From the NCBI RefSeq assembly GCF_000379765.1, contig NZ_KB903449.1:35655-99654 (forward strand): a DNA stretch of 64,000 nucleotides, in the 5' to 3' direction. Origin of the DNA: Flexithrix dorotheae DSM 6795 (GTDB taxonomy: Bacteria > Bacteroidota > Bacteroidia > Cytophagales > Flammeovirgaceae). This document shows positions 16,313-26,079 of this stretch, piece by piece. A program made the position numbers and the translations under genes. How positions within the stretch are numbered: position 1 is the stretch's first letter; each line of letters opens with the position of its first letter. The notes beneath the pieces are model-generated. The model searched no databases. It saw only the letters and a list, made by a program, of their open reading frames with translations, and was not told where the DNA came from.

Positions 16313-17701
16313 ATGATGAAATTCAAACGATTTATTGGTACTATTTTATTGTCATTTTGGGCAGGTTTTATATGTGCGCAGACAGAGAAAACTCCCGTGG
16401 CTCAAACTCCACCAATGGGCTGGAACAGTTATAATTCATATGGTGCAGCCGTTACTGAAAAGGAAATGAAGAGCAACACCGATTACATGGCTGAGAAGTT
16501 AAAAGAACTTGGCTGGATGTACATTGTGGTAGATTATTGTTGGTCATATCCTCATCCTCCTGGAAGCACACAGAACAATCCTCCCCAATTCCGGCTTAAA
16601 AAGGACAATGCCCCTGTACCCTGGCTGGGCATGGACGAATATGGCAGGTTATTACCTGATTTAAGAAAATTTCCCTCTTCTTCTGGTGGTAAGGGTTTTA
16701 AACCGCTGGCAGATTATATTCATGAAAAAGGGTTAAAATTTGGTATCCATGTCATGAGAGGTATTCCCCGCCAGGCCGTTTGGGCAAAAACTCCAATTAA
16801 GGGCGCTCCCGGTATTGATGCTTCCATGATTGCAGATACCACCAGCATTTGCCCCTGGTTGAATCAAATGTATGGGATAGACATGAACAAGCCCGGAGCT
16901 CAGGAATATTACAATTCCCTAATAGAATTATATACAGAATGGGAAGTAGATTACATTAAAATGGATGACATTGATTTGAATGAAAAATATCCTTACCGTG
17001 CTTCTGAGGGGGAAGCCATGCGAAAAGCCATAGACCAGGGAGAACGCCCAATGGTTCTAAGTCTTTCTTTAAATATGAAATACGAAAATCGGGAACACGT
17101 ACAACAAAACGGTGATTTATGGCGAATTTCCAAAGACTTCTGGGACGACTGGAAGTTGCTTTACAACCAATTTGAACTGACGCAAAAATGGGCTGAAATG
17201 GCCGGCCCAAACTCCTGGCCGGATGCTGACATGCTCCAGTTAGGCATGATTTCCAGAAGAGGTCCACACGGACCAGAAAGAGAAAGTAATTTTACCCCAC
17301 AAGAAGAAAGAACACATATGTCCTTGTGGTGCATCGCAAAATCTCCCCTGATGATGGGAGGAGATATGCCCGATAACAATGAATTTACAGAAAATTTACT
17401 CACCAACCCGGAGGTGATAGCCCTTAATCAGAAAGGAAAAAGTGCAAGACAATATTCCAGAATTGATGACAAAGTAATCTGGATAAGTGAAATGCCCGAT
17501 GGGAAGACGATCAATATCGGATTTTTTAACCTGAATGATCAGGAAGAAGAGATTTCCTTGAACTTAAAAGAGGCTGGTTTTTCAGGTAAATTCATGGGAA
17601 AAGATTTATGGGAACAAAAAAGTCTGGGTACAATCAGTGCAAAATTGAAATGCAAACTAGCTCCGCATGATGCCAAATTAATCTCCATAACACAGCAATA
17701 G
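16313..17701 (+). CDS. Secreted GH27-family alpha-galactosidase-like enzyme
   Basis: 462 residues with a signal peptide ending 'GFICAQTEK'. The GH27 opening 'TPPMGWNSYNSYG' is followed by 'LGWMYIVVDYCWSYPHPPGS' and 'GLKFGIHVMRGIPRQAVW'. 'EVDYIKMDDIDLN' carries the predicted nucleophile Asp218 and 'WRISKDFWDDW' the predicted acid/base Asp275. 'SWPDADMLQLG', 'HMSLWCIAKSPLMMGGDM' and a C-terminal beta domain complete the fold. GH27 enzymes release alpha-linked galactose (or N-acetylgalactosamine, or arabinopyranose). The 'MRGIPRQAVWAKTPIKG' insertion is shared with the second copy at 19631 and differs from eukaryotic GH27 enzymes, so a non-standard galactoside, perhaps a sulfated or anhydro-galactose oligomer, is plausible. 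Probably co-transcribed with the symporter. Confidence 0.9.
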   Translation: MMKFKRFIGTILLSFWAGFICAQTEKTPVAQTPPMGWNSYNSYGAAVTEKEMKSNTDYMAEKLKELGWMYIVVDYCWSYPHPPGSTQNNPPQFRLKKDNAPVPWLGMDEYGRLLPDLRKFPSSSGGKGFKPLADYIHEKGLKFGIHVMRGIPRQAVWAKTPIKGAPGIDASMIADTTSICPWLNQMYGIDMNKPGAQEYYNSLIELYTEWEVDYIKMDDIDLNEKYPYRASEGEAMRKAIDQGERPMVLSLSLNMKYENREHVQQNGDLWRISKDFWDDWKLLYNQFELTQKWAEMAGPNSWPDADMLQLGMISRRGPHGPERESNFTPQEERTHMSLWCIAKSPLMMGGDMPDNNEFTENLLTNPEVIALNQKGKSARQYSRIDDKVIWISEMPDGKTINIGFFNLNDQEEEISLNLKEAGFSGKFMGKDLWEQKSLGTISAKLKCKLAPHDAKLISITQQ

Positions 17702-17981
17702 AAACGTTACTGGGGAATTTTTAAAGGGGTAAATAAAGTTGAAAAGGCAAAGTCCGGTTTTATAGGCAATGATTTTTGATTTTAACCAAATCCCCCTCCT
17801 GATTGATTTAGGGTTGTTTTAATGTACAATTAGAATATGACCAGGCAAAAAGAGCAAGAATACCGGTTATTTGAGCAAAAAAATGGAGTGTTCATTGCCG
17901 ACCTTCGCTATAGTATTAAAAATGGCCATGATAATTTAAATCAGGAGTTTTAATCAATATTCAAAAAATTCAAAATTGAAA

Positions 17982-19448
17982 ATGAAATTACAGTCATTCA
18001 CATTGATCATTATTACAATAATTGGATTGTTGGCTTGTAACCAAAAGCCATCAGCAGACACTGAAAAAAAGACTCCTCCCAATATAATTTATATCCTGAC
18101 AGATGATATGGGCTATGGTGACCTGAGCTGTTATGGGCAACAAACTTTATCTACACCAAATATTGATAAACTGGCTGCCCAAGGAATGTTATTTACCCAA
18201 CATTATGCAGGAAGTTCGGTTTGTGGCCCTTCCAGAGCAGCACTATTAACAGGAAAACATACAGGGCATACATCAGTAAGAGGAAACGCCCCTGCAGGCC
18301 AGCTTCTAAAACCCGATGAAATTACCATTGCCGAAAAGATGAAAGAGGCTGGATACCATACCGCCCTTTTTGGAAAATGGGGCGTTGGTCATCCTCCGGC
18401 CTTAGACGACCCGGCTCAAAATGGATTTGATTATGCTTTTGGTTACATTAATATGTGGCATGCCCATAATTTTTATCCAGATTTTCTCTACAAAAACGGG
18501 GAGAAAGTTATGCTTAACAACAAACAGACGAGTGAGTCTTACGAAAAGTTTAGTGAGGAACCAGAAGGAAGAGGCGTAGCAGAAGTAAGAAATGATTATG
18601 CACCTGATTTATTTCAGCAGGATTTGCTGAGTTATGTGGAAAACCAAAAGGATAATCCATTTTTCATCTATTATGCTTTAAATATTCCCCATGCCAATAA
18701 TGAAGCAGGTTATTTGACCGGAGACGGTATGGAAGTGCCTTCTCATGGAGAATTTGCCAGTAAAGCCTGGCCTGAGCCTGAAAAAGGGTTTGCGGCTGTT
18801 ATGCAAAAAATAGATCAATATGTGGGGGAAATTGAAGCAAAACTGGAAGCGCTGGGGATGGCGGAAAATACAATTATAATTTTCACCAGTGATAACGGAC
18901 CTCATCAGGAAGGAGGGCATCAGGTAGATTTTTTTGATAGCAATGGGAAACTAAGGGGGGCAAAAAGAGATCTTTATGAAGGAGGTGTAAGAATTCCCAT
19001 GATTGCCAAATGGCCCGGGAAAATAAAACCTGGCATTAAATCAGAACATATCAGTGCTTTTTGGGATATTTTACCCACCTTTTGCGACATTGCCGGAGTA
19101 AGCACTCCTTCGGGAATTGATGGCATTTCTTTTATGCCCACCTTATTAGGCGAAACCGGGAAGCAAATAAAACATGAGTATTTATACTGGGAATTTTACG
19201 AAGTAGGTGGAAAACAGGCCATTCGGAAGGGAAATTGGAAATATGTAAAATTACATGTGCGTGATGCAGCGGAACCTGTAGCAGAGTTGTACGACCTTTC
19301 AAAAGATATAGGTGAGGAAAATAATTTAATAGAAGGAAATGAAGATTTGGCCCTGGAGATGGAAAAATTGCTTAATCAGGCCCATCAGCCTGTTGATTTC
19401 ATTTCCCTGTTTTCTGAAGATGAGGCTAATGCCGAAACCAAATTTTAA
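17982..19448 (+). CDS. S1-type arylsulfatase-like lipoprotein
   Basis: The ATG at 17982 is preferred over the TTG two codons earlier. About 488 residues with lipoprotein signal MKLQSFTLIIITIIGLLACN. 'YILTDDMGYGDLSCYG' holds metal ligands, and C-G-P-S-R gives the formylglycine Cys81 in 'CGPSRAALLTGKHTGHTSVRGN'. 'GKWGVGHPPALDDPAQNGFDYAFGYINMWHAHNFYP', 'TIIIFTSDNGPHQEGGH' and 'AKRDLYEGGVRIPMIAKWPG' follow, all classic arylsulfatase A-like blocks. It is a different subfamily from the iduronate-sulfatase-like genes at 9372 and 12770, so it likely attacks a sulfate at a different position or on a different sugar. It sits between the two GH27 genes, suggesting that desulfation and alpha-galactoside removal alternate. 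Confidence 0.93.
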   Translation: MKLQSFTLIIITIIGLLACNQKPSADTEKKTPPNIIYILTDDMGYGDLSCYGQQTLSTPNIDKLAAQGMLFTQHYAGSSVCGPSRAALLTGKHTGHTSVRGNAPAGQLLKPDEITIAEKMKEAGYHTALFGKWGVGHPPALDDPAQNGFDYAFGYINMWHAHNFYPDFLYKNGEKVMLNNKQTSESYEKFSEEPEGRGVAEVRNDYAPDLFQQDLLSYVENQKDNPFFIYYALNIPHANNEAGYLTGDGMEVPSHGEFASKAWPEPEKGFAAVMQKIDQYVGEIEAKLEALGMAENTIIIFTSDNGPHQEGGHQVDFFDSNGKLRGAKRDLYEGGVRIPMIAKWPGKIKPGIKSEHISAFWDILPTFCDIAGVSTPSGIDGISFMPTLLGETGKQIKHEYLYWEFYEVGGKQAIRKGNWKYVKLHVRDAAEPVAELYDLSKDIGEENNLIEGNEDLALEMEKLLNQAHQPVDFISLFSEDEANAETKF

Positions 19449-19630
19449 TCAGCATTTTTTAAAACATTGAATTTTCCACAGGAAAAATCAGGCGAATTTT
19501 AGTCAAAAAAATACCGTGCACAATTATTAAATAATTATAGGCTGTTTGATTTTTTTTCAGATGGCAAGCAGAGGGAAATTTTAAATATTTCAGTAAATCT
19601 CTGATTTCAGTTTACAAAAAATCTAAAAAT

Positions 19631-21094
19631 ATGAATAACAGGATATTTTCAAATTACCTGGTCGGAATGTTATTGCTCACTTTTTGTGCCTGTAACCACA
19701 GCGTAAAATATGACCAAAGCCTTAGCCCCACTACTTCCGAACCTTCCACCTACCTCAATAAAGTAGCGGATACTCCTCCATTGGGATGGAATAGTTTTGA
19801 TGCATATGATTGCCGTATAAATGAAGCTGAATTTAAAGCCACTGTGGACTTCATGGCTAAGCACATGAAACCATTGGGATGGGAGTATGCCGTGATAGAT
19901 TATATTTGGTGGCATCCCGACCCGGGCAACTGGAATACACCCGACAATTTTACCCGAAGAATTGGCCATCCTAATATTCAGTTTAATGAGGATGGAACCT
20001 TAAAACACCCCGAGTGGGTAACCGTGGACGAATTTGGCAGACTGCTTCCTGCAGTGGAAAGATTTCCTTCCGCCAAAGATGGCCAGGGATTTAAGCCCAT
20101 TGCCGATTACGTACATGCCAAGGGACTAAAATTTGGTATCCATATTATGCGTGGGGTACATCGCTATGTGGCAGAAAAAAACATGCCCATTAAAGGTACC
20201 AACATAGGAGCTAGTCAGATTGCCGAGCCATGGGACACCTGCAAATGGAATAATAATATGTTTGGGGTTGATCCTACCAAACCCGGAGCACAGGAATACT
20301 ATAATTCTTTATTCGAGCTTTATGCCAGCTGGGGAGTAGATTATATAAAAGCTGATGATATGATGTTTGCCAATTACCATGCTGGGGAAATTGAAATGAT
20401 CAGAAAAGCGATTGATAATTGCGGAAGACCTATGGTTTTAAGTCTTTCTTGTGGAGAAGCACCTTTATCTCAGGCAAAGCATTTGGCGGAAAATGCCAAT
20501 ATGTGGCGAATATCGGCCGATTTTTGGGATGAATGGGATCATCTTTCCCATAGTTTCGAGTTGCTAAATGCCTGGTCGCCTTGGATTAAAAAACATTCCT
20601 GGCCAGATGCAGATATGATCCCTTTTGGAAAAATTTCCCTCCAGGATCGGCCTCATGGAGAAGAAAGACTTTCCAAATTTACCGTTCCCGAGCAATATAC
20701 GTTAATGTCGTTATTTGCCATAGCCCGCTCCCCTTTAATGATTGGTACAGACCTAATTTCCACTCCAAAGGAAACCATTGAAACTTTCTTTTTGAATGAG
20801 GAAGTATTACAAATAAATCAGGCAAGTGAAGACAACAGACAAGTGATAAGAGTCCCGGAAGAATATGCCATTTGGGTTGCTAAAGATCAACATTCTGAAG
20901 ACAGGTATTTAGCTTTATTTAATTTAAGTGAAGAAAAAGCAGAAGTAACATTCGATTTCGAATTGGAATATCTAAGGGATAGTTACGAAATAAAAGATAT
21001 TTGGGCAAAAAAGTCATTGGGGGTATTTGAGAATCAATTTGCAGTTGAGCTTCCTACTCATGGTGCGGGTTTATACCGATTAATTAAAAAATAG
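19631..21094 (+). CDS. Second GH27-family alpha-galactosidase-like lipoprotein
   Basis: 487 residues with a lipoprotein signal ('MLLLTFCACNHS'). It aligns along its length with the GH27 protein at 16313: 'DTPPLGWNSFDAYDCRINEAEF', 'WVTVDEFGRLLPAVERFPSAKDGQGFKPIADYVHAKGLKFGIHIMRGV', then 'VDYIKADDMMFANY' (nucleophile Asp242) and 'WRISADFWDEWDHL' (acid/base Asp297). The substrate-facing loop after 'VIDY' differs ('IWWHPDPGNWNTPDNF' versus 'CWSYPHPPGS'), which argues for a different subsite or substrate rather than simple redundancy. Being a lipoprotein it is probably surface- or periplasm-anchored, whereas its paralogue looks free. The hybrid regulator gene starts about 125 bases downstream. Confidence 0.9.
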   Translation: MNNRIFSNYLVGMLLLTFCACNHSVKYDQSLSPTTSEPSTYLNKVADTPPLGWNSFDAYDCRINEAEFKATVDFMAKHMKPLGWEYAVIDYIWWHPDPGNWNTPDNFTRRIGHPNIQFNEDGTLKHPEWVTVDEFGRLLPAVERFPSAKDGQGFKPIADYVHAKGLKFGIHIMRGVHRYVAEKNMPIKGTNIGASQIAEPWDTCKWNNNMFGVDPTKPGAQEYYNSLFELYASWGVDYIKADDMMFANYHAGEIEMIRKAIDNCGRPMVLSLSCGEAPLSQAKHLAENANMWRISADFWDEWDHLSHSFELLNAWSPWIKKHSWPDADMIPFGKISLQDRPHGEERLSKFTVPEQYTLMSLFAIARSPLMIGTDLISTPKETIETFFLNEEVLQINQASEDNRQVIRVPEEYAIWVAKDQHSEDRYLALFNLSEEKAEVTFDFELEYLRDSYEIKDIWAKKSLGVFENQFAVELPTHGAGLYRLIKK

Positions 21095-21219
21095 CTTTTC
21101 TCCGCATTGGGATGGTTTTTTATCTTTTGTTTTATGGGAGAATTATTTTAAATTGTTCTTCCAACTGTATTGAAATCTTAAGGAAGAATTACCTTAACCA
21201 TTACACCTGAAATTTGCTT

Positions 21220-24200
21220 ATGAATTGCCTTTTAACTTTCTCCTCTACCATTCCTTTAAGGCTAATCTGGGTATTTTTTGTCCTGCTAAAAATAGCTGAC
21301 TTAAAAGCTCAGGAAATTGATTACAGGTTTCGTCATATTTCTGTAAATGAAGGCCTGGCACATACCGATGCCAAAGCAATTATTCAGGATGAAAAAGGAT
21401 TTATCTGGATTGGAACAAATGCAGGATTACAAAGGTATGATGGTAGAGAACTCAGGCTATATCTTAATGATGAAAATGAAGTAAATGCTGTTTATAATAA
21501 CCGGATAATTTCCCTTAGTGAAGGCTATAACCATGTTTTATGGATCAGTACAGAAGGTGGATTAAAAAAGTTTGATTTACTTACCCACCAGTATATTCCG
21601 CTGTCCACCAATTTGAAAGTACCTTTAAATGCATTGAAATCGGATGTTTTCCGCACTTTTCCCATTTCAGAAAATCAAATTCTTGTTTTTAGTGCTAATG
21701 CCCTGGAACTCCTGGAGATCAGACAGGATATCGTGATAAAATGCGAAACTATTTATGAAACTGAACATAAGGAGAATTTTGCATCCTATAGCATTGGAAG
21801 GGATGAATCGGGGAAAATTTGGGCTGCAACCGAAAGGGGGTTATTATCCGTTGATTCTAATGAAAAATCAGCACGGTTATTTCCTGTGACTTTAAATGAT
21901 GAAGTTCAAAACCTGACGTCAGGCTTTACCTTTCATGAAAATTATTTATATCTGGCCAGTGGAGATCGGTTGCTAAGGAAACCTGTTGATCAAATTAATG
22001 AAAATGCATCCTCTATTGAATTTGAATTTTTCCCCATTTCCTGGGAAATATTGCTGGGAAATGATGGAAATGAATCTACTAAATTAATCCATCAGGTTTA
22101 TTCCGGGAAGGATAATATTCTTTGGCTGGGTACTTCACTTGGGTTGCTAAAATTTAATATTGATGACCCAAAGTCAAAAAGCCTTTTATTTCAATCAAGT
22201 GATTATGACCTGTCCAGTTTGTCTTCAGACCAGATCAGTTCCATTTTTATAGATCGGGGAAACTCTCTATGGGTAGGAACCTTTGGAGGGGGTGTAAATG
22301 TGTTAAACCTGAATGAAAAACTATTTTATCTGCTTACCAGAAATCTGGAAAATAAGGACAATACCCTAACAGATCATTTTGTAAGAGCAATTCTGGAGGA
22401 TGAAAAAGGTAACTTATGGATTGGTACAAAAGAACATGGAATAAACATCTACAATTATGATTCTAAAAAATATTCCTATCTCTTTCATGAGGAAGGGAAT
22501 AAAAACAGTCTGGTGAGTGATAGAATCAGATGTCTGGCTAAGGACCATAAAGACAATATCTGGATTGGCACCACTGATGGCCTTTGTGTTTACAACCAGA
22601 ATTCTAATAATTTCCATCATCTTAAAAGTGATGCAAACGATCTCAACAGTATTTCTGAAAATGTTATCTATGCCCTTGATATAGATAAGTTTGGGCAGAT
22701 TTGGGCTGGTTCATGGCACGATGGCCTGAATATTATTCATTACAATTCCCACCTGGATTATAAAATTCAGCAACTCTCCTCCAAAACCTTGGGCAGCCTG
22801 TTATCTTCAAACGAAATCACTTTCATTTATGCAGATAAGGAATTACCCGAAGTGATGGTGGGTACCAAAAACGGGTTGAACCATATTCTTTTAAATGAGC
22901 AGGGTCAGATCAACAAAATCATTCACTATCAGGTGGATTCGGCCAAATCTGATCAGTTAAGTTCCGCTTTTATATGGCCAATTGTGAAAGAGGATAAAAA
23001 TAATTACTGGGTTGGCACCCTGGGAGGTGGATTAAATAAACTCCAAATTGACAGAGAAACAGGCAATTACCGGGCAGAAACTTATAAAATGAATGAAGGA
23101 GCCCCTTCAAATGATATAGAAAGCCTGCTCATGGATGACCAGGGAAATTTATGGCTTGGTGGCAGAGGTTTAGCCAAATTTGACCCAAAATCAAAAGAAT
23201 TTACAAAATATGATGTGGATGATGGTTTGCAGGGTAACAGCTTTAAAATCGGTTCTCAGTTTAAATCCAAATCAGGTATGTTATTTTTTGGAGGAACAAA
23301 AGGCCTGTCCTATTTCCATCCTGATTCCATTATCATAAGTCAACAGAAAACAACTACGGTCTTTACCGATTTTTTTGTAAACGGCAAGAGAGTAATTCCA
23401 GGAGAATTTTTTAATTCCGAAATAGAAATTTTAGAAAATGATATCAATTATACTTCAAGGATTGCATTAAATCATAATGAGAATAATTTTGGATTTCGCT
23501 TTGCTGCATTGGATTATACAAATGCCCAGGGAAATAAATTCAGATATAAACTGGAAGGCTTTGACCAAAACTGGCATGAGATAGATGCCTACAATCCTGA
23601 AGCGACTTATTCTAATCTAGATTATGGAGATTATACCTTTTGGGTGGTAAGTTCTAATAATGATGGACTTTGGAATAATAAACCAGTTTCGGTAGCCATC
23701 AGTATTGTCCCCCCCTGGTGGAATACACCAATGGCTAAAATCATTTATGGCCTGGCCGGACTTTTATTGATTTCCGGACTTTTCCTGTTTCAAAGAAAAT
23801 GGTACCATTTAAAAAGGGACTTCGAAATTTCAATGGTAGAAGAAAGAAAAATGGAAGAAATGCACCAAATGCGTCTTCAGTTTTTTACTAATATTTCACA
23901 TGAATTTAAAACACCTCTAACCTTAATTTCCGGTCCTTTGCAGAAATTGATGCATAACCAGGTTTCTGAAGCAGATCGGATAAAATATTACAAACTCATT
24001 GATAAAAATGCCAGTCGCCTGCTCAACCTGATTAACGAATTAATGGATTTCAGAAAGGTAGAAACAGGCACATTAAAGTTGAAAGCGATTGAAGGAGATC
24101 TCTACAAATTTGTGAATGATACGGCTGTTGGATTTGAAGACATCATCAATCAAAAGCAATTAAATTTTAATATTGAAACGAATTGGGAAGATGAAAAAAT

Positions 24201-25518
24201 TTGGTTCGATCCCGGAGTGGTGGAAAAAATCATTATGAACCTCATTTACAATGCCATTCGATATACAGAACCAGGAGGAAATATCACTGTTGGGGTTTAT
24301 TCCGAACAACCCAAAAGCCTCTGTGACTATGCTCATTGTCACACCATCACTTCAGATTTTCGTGCAGATGCATACGTATGGATAAAAGTGTCTGATTCGG
24401 GAATCGGGATAAGTCCAGAAGCTATTTCCCTTATTTTTGACCGGTATTATCGGATAACAGGAGATAAGAAGAATCACCTGGGTTCTGGTGTGGGGCTGGC
24501 CCTAGTAAAAAGCTTGGTAGGTTTACACAAAGGAGATATCCATGTTTACAGTGAGAAAGAAAAAGGTACGGATTTTTTTATAGCACTACCGAAAGGAAAA
24601 GCCCACCTGAGTGAGGAGGAGATTCAGGAAATCACCAAACCAGGCAATTTGGAATTAAGCACTTCTTCAGTCTCGGAAGATGAACCTATTGACTTAAAAA
24701 CTGAGGATTTTGAAGCAGAACCAACCCTGAAAGGAGAAACCCCTACTCTACTCATTGTGGAAGACAACGAGGAGTTAAGATTTTTCCTCAAAGAATGCTT
24801 TCAGCATGACTACAATGTAATTGAAGCAGAGGATGGATTAGTGGGATATAAAAAGGCCCTGGAACATTTTCCAGACTTGGTTATCAGCGATATTATTATG
24901 CCAAATAGAAATGGGGTAGAACTTTGTAAAATGCTTAAGGAAAATATGGATACCTGTCATATCCCGGTAGTTCTATTAACAGCAAAATCTTCGGAGGATA
25001 GTCAATTGGAGGGCACTACATCTGGTGCAGATCAATATATTTCCAAACCTTTTAACCTGGAAATATTAAAAGCAAAGGTGACTAACATTCTGAAATCACG
25101 AGAAATTTTAAGAGAACGATATGTCAATAATTCATTGCTGGAATATAGAGAGCTGGCCAATAACCAGAAAGACAGGGAATTTATGGACAAACTTGTGACC
25201 ATAATTGAAGAACGATTAAGCGATACAGAACTAAATATTGAAAAAATATGCAGGGAGGTTGGACTGGGGAGAACCAAACTTTACAATAAGATTAAAGCCA
25301 TTACCGGAGAATCAATCGGGCAATTTATAAAAAAAATGAGGATGAAAAAATCTTCTGAAATATTGCTTAGTGAGGATGTAAGCGTTACAGAAGTAATGTA
25401 TCAGGTTGGGATTCAAAGTCAATCTTATTTTACCAAATCCTTTAAGGCTGAATTTGGCATTACCCCTGCCCAATATGCCAAATCAATGATGGAAAACCAG
25501 AAGTCTTTGGATAGTTAA
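21220..25518 (+). CDS. Hybrid two-component system sensor/regulator (HTCS) of the PUL
   Basis: About 1432 residues from the ATG at 21220 (a TTG lies two codons upstream). A signal/anchor segment precedes a periplasmic sensor of repeated beta-propeller motifs ('GFIWIGTNAGLQRYDG', 'NLWIGTKEHGINIYNY', 'NIWIGTTDGLCVYNQ', 'NLWLGGRGLAKFDP') and a Y_Y_Y domain ('FRYKLEGFDQNWHEID...SNLDYGDYTFWV'). One membrane span ('IIYGLAGLLLISGLFLF') leads to HisKA with 'NISHEFKTPLTLISG' (phosphorylated His894) and a HATPase domain ('NLIYNAIRY', 'DSGIGIS', 'GSGVGLALVKSLV'). A receiver domain ('LLIVEDNEELRFFLK', Asp1224 in 'ISDIIMPN') and an AraC-type DNA-binding domain end the protein. HTCS proteins sense oligosaccharides in the periplasm and activate their PUL; this one likely controls the flanking gene sets. 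Confidence 0.96.
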   Translation: MNCLLTFSSTIPLRLIWVFFVLLKIADLKAQEIDYRFRHISVNEGLAHTDAKAIIQDEKGFIWIGTNAGLQRYDGRELRLYLNDENEVNAVYNNRIISLSEGYNHVLWISTEGGLKKFDLLTHQYIPLSTNLKVPLNALKSDVFRTFPISENQILVFSANALELLEIRQDIVIKCETIYETEHKENFASYSIGRDESGKIWAATERGLLSVDSNEKSARLFPVTLNDEVQNLTSGFTFHENYLYLASGDRLLRKPVDQINENASSIEFEFFPISWEILLGNDGNESTKLIHQVYSGKDNILWLGTSLGLLKFNIDDPKSKSLLFQSSDYDLSSLSSDQISSIFIDRGNSLWVGTFGGGVNVLNLNEKLFYLLTRNLENKDNTLTDHFVRAILEDEKGNLWIGTKEHGINIYNYDSKKYSYLFHEEGNKNSLVSDRIRCLAKDHKDNIWIGTTDGLCVYNQNSNNFHHLKSDANDLNSISENVIYALDIDKFGQIWAGSWHDGLNIIHYNSHLDYKIQQLSSKTLGSLLSSNEITFIYADKELPEVMVGTKNGLNHILLNEQGQINKIIHYQVDSAKSDQLSSAFIWPIVKEDKNNYWVGTLGGGLNKLQIDRETGNYRAETYKMNEGAPSNDIESLLMDDQGNLWLGGRGLAKFDPKSKEFTKYDVDDGLQGNSFKIGSQFKSKSGMLFFGGTKGLSYFHPDSIIISQQKTTTVFTDFFVNGKRVIPGEFFNSEIEILENDINYTSRIALNHNENNFGFRFAALDYTNAQGNKFRYKLEGFDQNWHEIDAYNPEATYSNLDYGDYTFWVVSSNNDGLWNNKPVSVAISIVPPWWNTPMAKIIYGLAGLLLISGLFLFQRKWYHLKRDFEISMVEERKMEEMHQMRLQFFTNISHEFKTPLTLISGPLQKLMHNQVSEADRIKYYKLIDKNASRLLNLINELMDFRKVETGTLKLKAIEGDLYKFVNDTAVGFEDIINQKQLNFNIETNWEDEKIWFDPGVVEKIIMNLIYNAIRYTEPGGNITVGVYSEQPKSLCDYAHCHTITSDFRADAYVWIKVSDSGIGISPEAISLIFDRYYRITGDKKNHLGSGVGLALVKSLVGLHKGDIHVYSEKEKGTDFFIALPKGKAHLSEEEIQEITKPGNLELSTSSVSEDEPIDLKTEDFEAEPTLKGETPTLLIVEDNEELRFFLKECFQHDYNVIEAEDGLVGYKKALEHFPDLVISDIIMPNRNGVELCKMLKENMDTCHIPVVLLTAKSSEDSQLEGTTSGADQYISKPFNLEILKAKVTNILKSREILRERYVNNSLLEYRELANNQKDREFMDKLVTIIEERLSDTELNIEKICREVGLGRTKLYNKIKAITGESIGQFIKKMRMKKSSEILLSEDVSVTEVMYQVGIQSQSYFTKSFKAEFGITPAQYAKSMMENQKSLDS

Positions 25519-26031
25519 ACTGAAGCTTTATTGGTTTTCCCAAAGTCCATTTGAATTATAATCCCTGAAATTACGCTAATTGGTTAGGGAAACCAGCCAA
25601 TAAATTTGGTAGGCACTTTCAGTTTATTTTTGTGGGGTAAAAAAATATGGATTCCCATTGCATATCCCCTTTGTTGGCTACTCTCTACCAAAAATTCATG
25701 TTAAGTAAGTGCTTGGACAGAAATAATTATCTTATACTTTGCCATAACTAATTGATACTGAGATAGAGTTGCTCACCATTAAAAAAGTAAAGGTACTTAG
25801 TAATTCAAAAATAATCGTGTCTTATTTTGCCAAAAAAGACTGATAGAGAGATTAATTCTTCTCGGAAATAATAGTACCCGGTGTGGAGCACTAATACTTA
25901 ATAAGTTTAAGAAACAGGACCTGTTTTGTTTCCATTTGAAAAAGTAGTTTAAAAACCTGAAATAGCCTGAATAATTAAAAAATTAAAGGGGTTATCACCT
26001 ACTGATAGGATTTGTATCTTTCCTTTCAAAA
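25519..26031. other. Non-coding stretch between HTCS and the second Sus operon
   Basis: About 510 bases between convergent genes. I see no ORF, RNA gene or notable repeat in it apart from the terminator at its right end. Confidence 0.6.
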
Positions 26032-26058
26032 AAAAGCCCTCCAATATGAAGGGCTTTT
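26032..26058. terminator. Bidirectional intrinsic terminator
   Basis: Perfect 9-bp arms AAAAGCCCT (26032-26040) and AGGGCTTTT (26050-26058) with a 9-base loop and flanking A and T runs. It closes the minus-strand susC-susD-lipoprotein operon and could also stop read-through from the HTCS gene. Confidence 0.85.
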
Positions 26059-26079
26059 AAATTACCAATAAGCCTATAG

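Noticed and set aside
17837..17953. 38-codon plus-strand frame between the first GH27 gene and the sulfatase
   Set aside because: Composition is protein-like but there is no family, no good upstream signal and no conservation evidence; could be a remnant.
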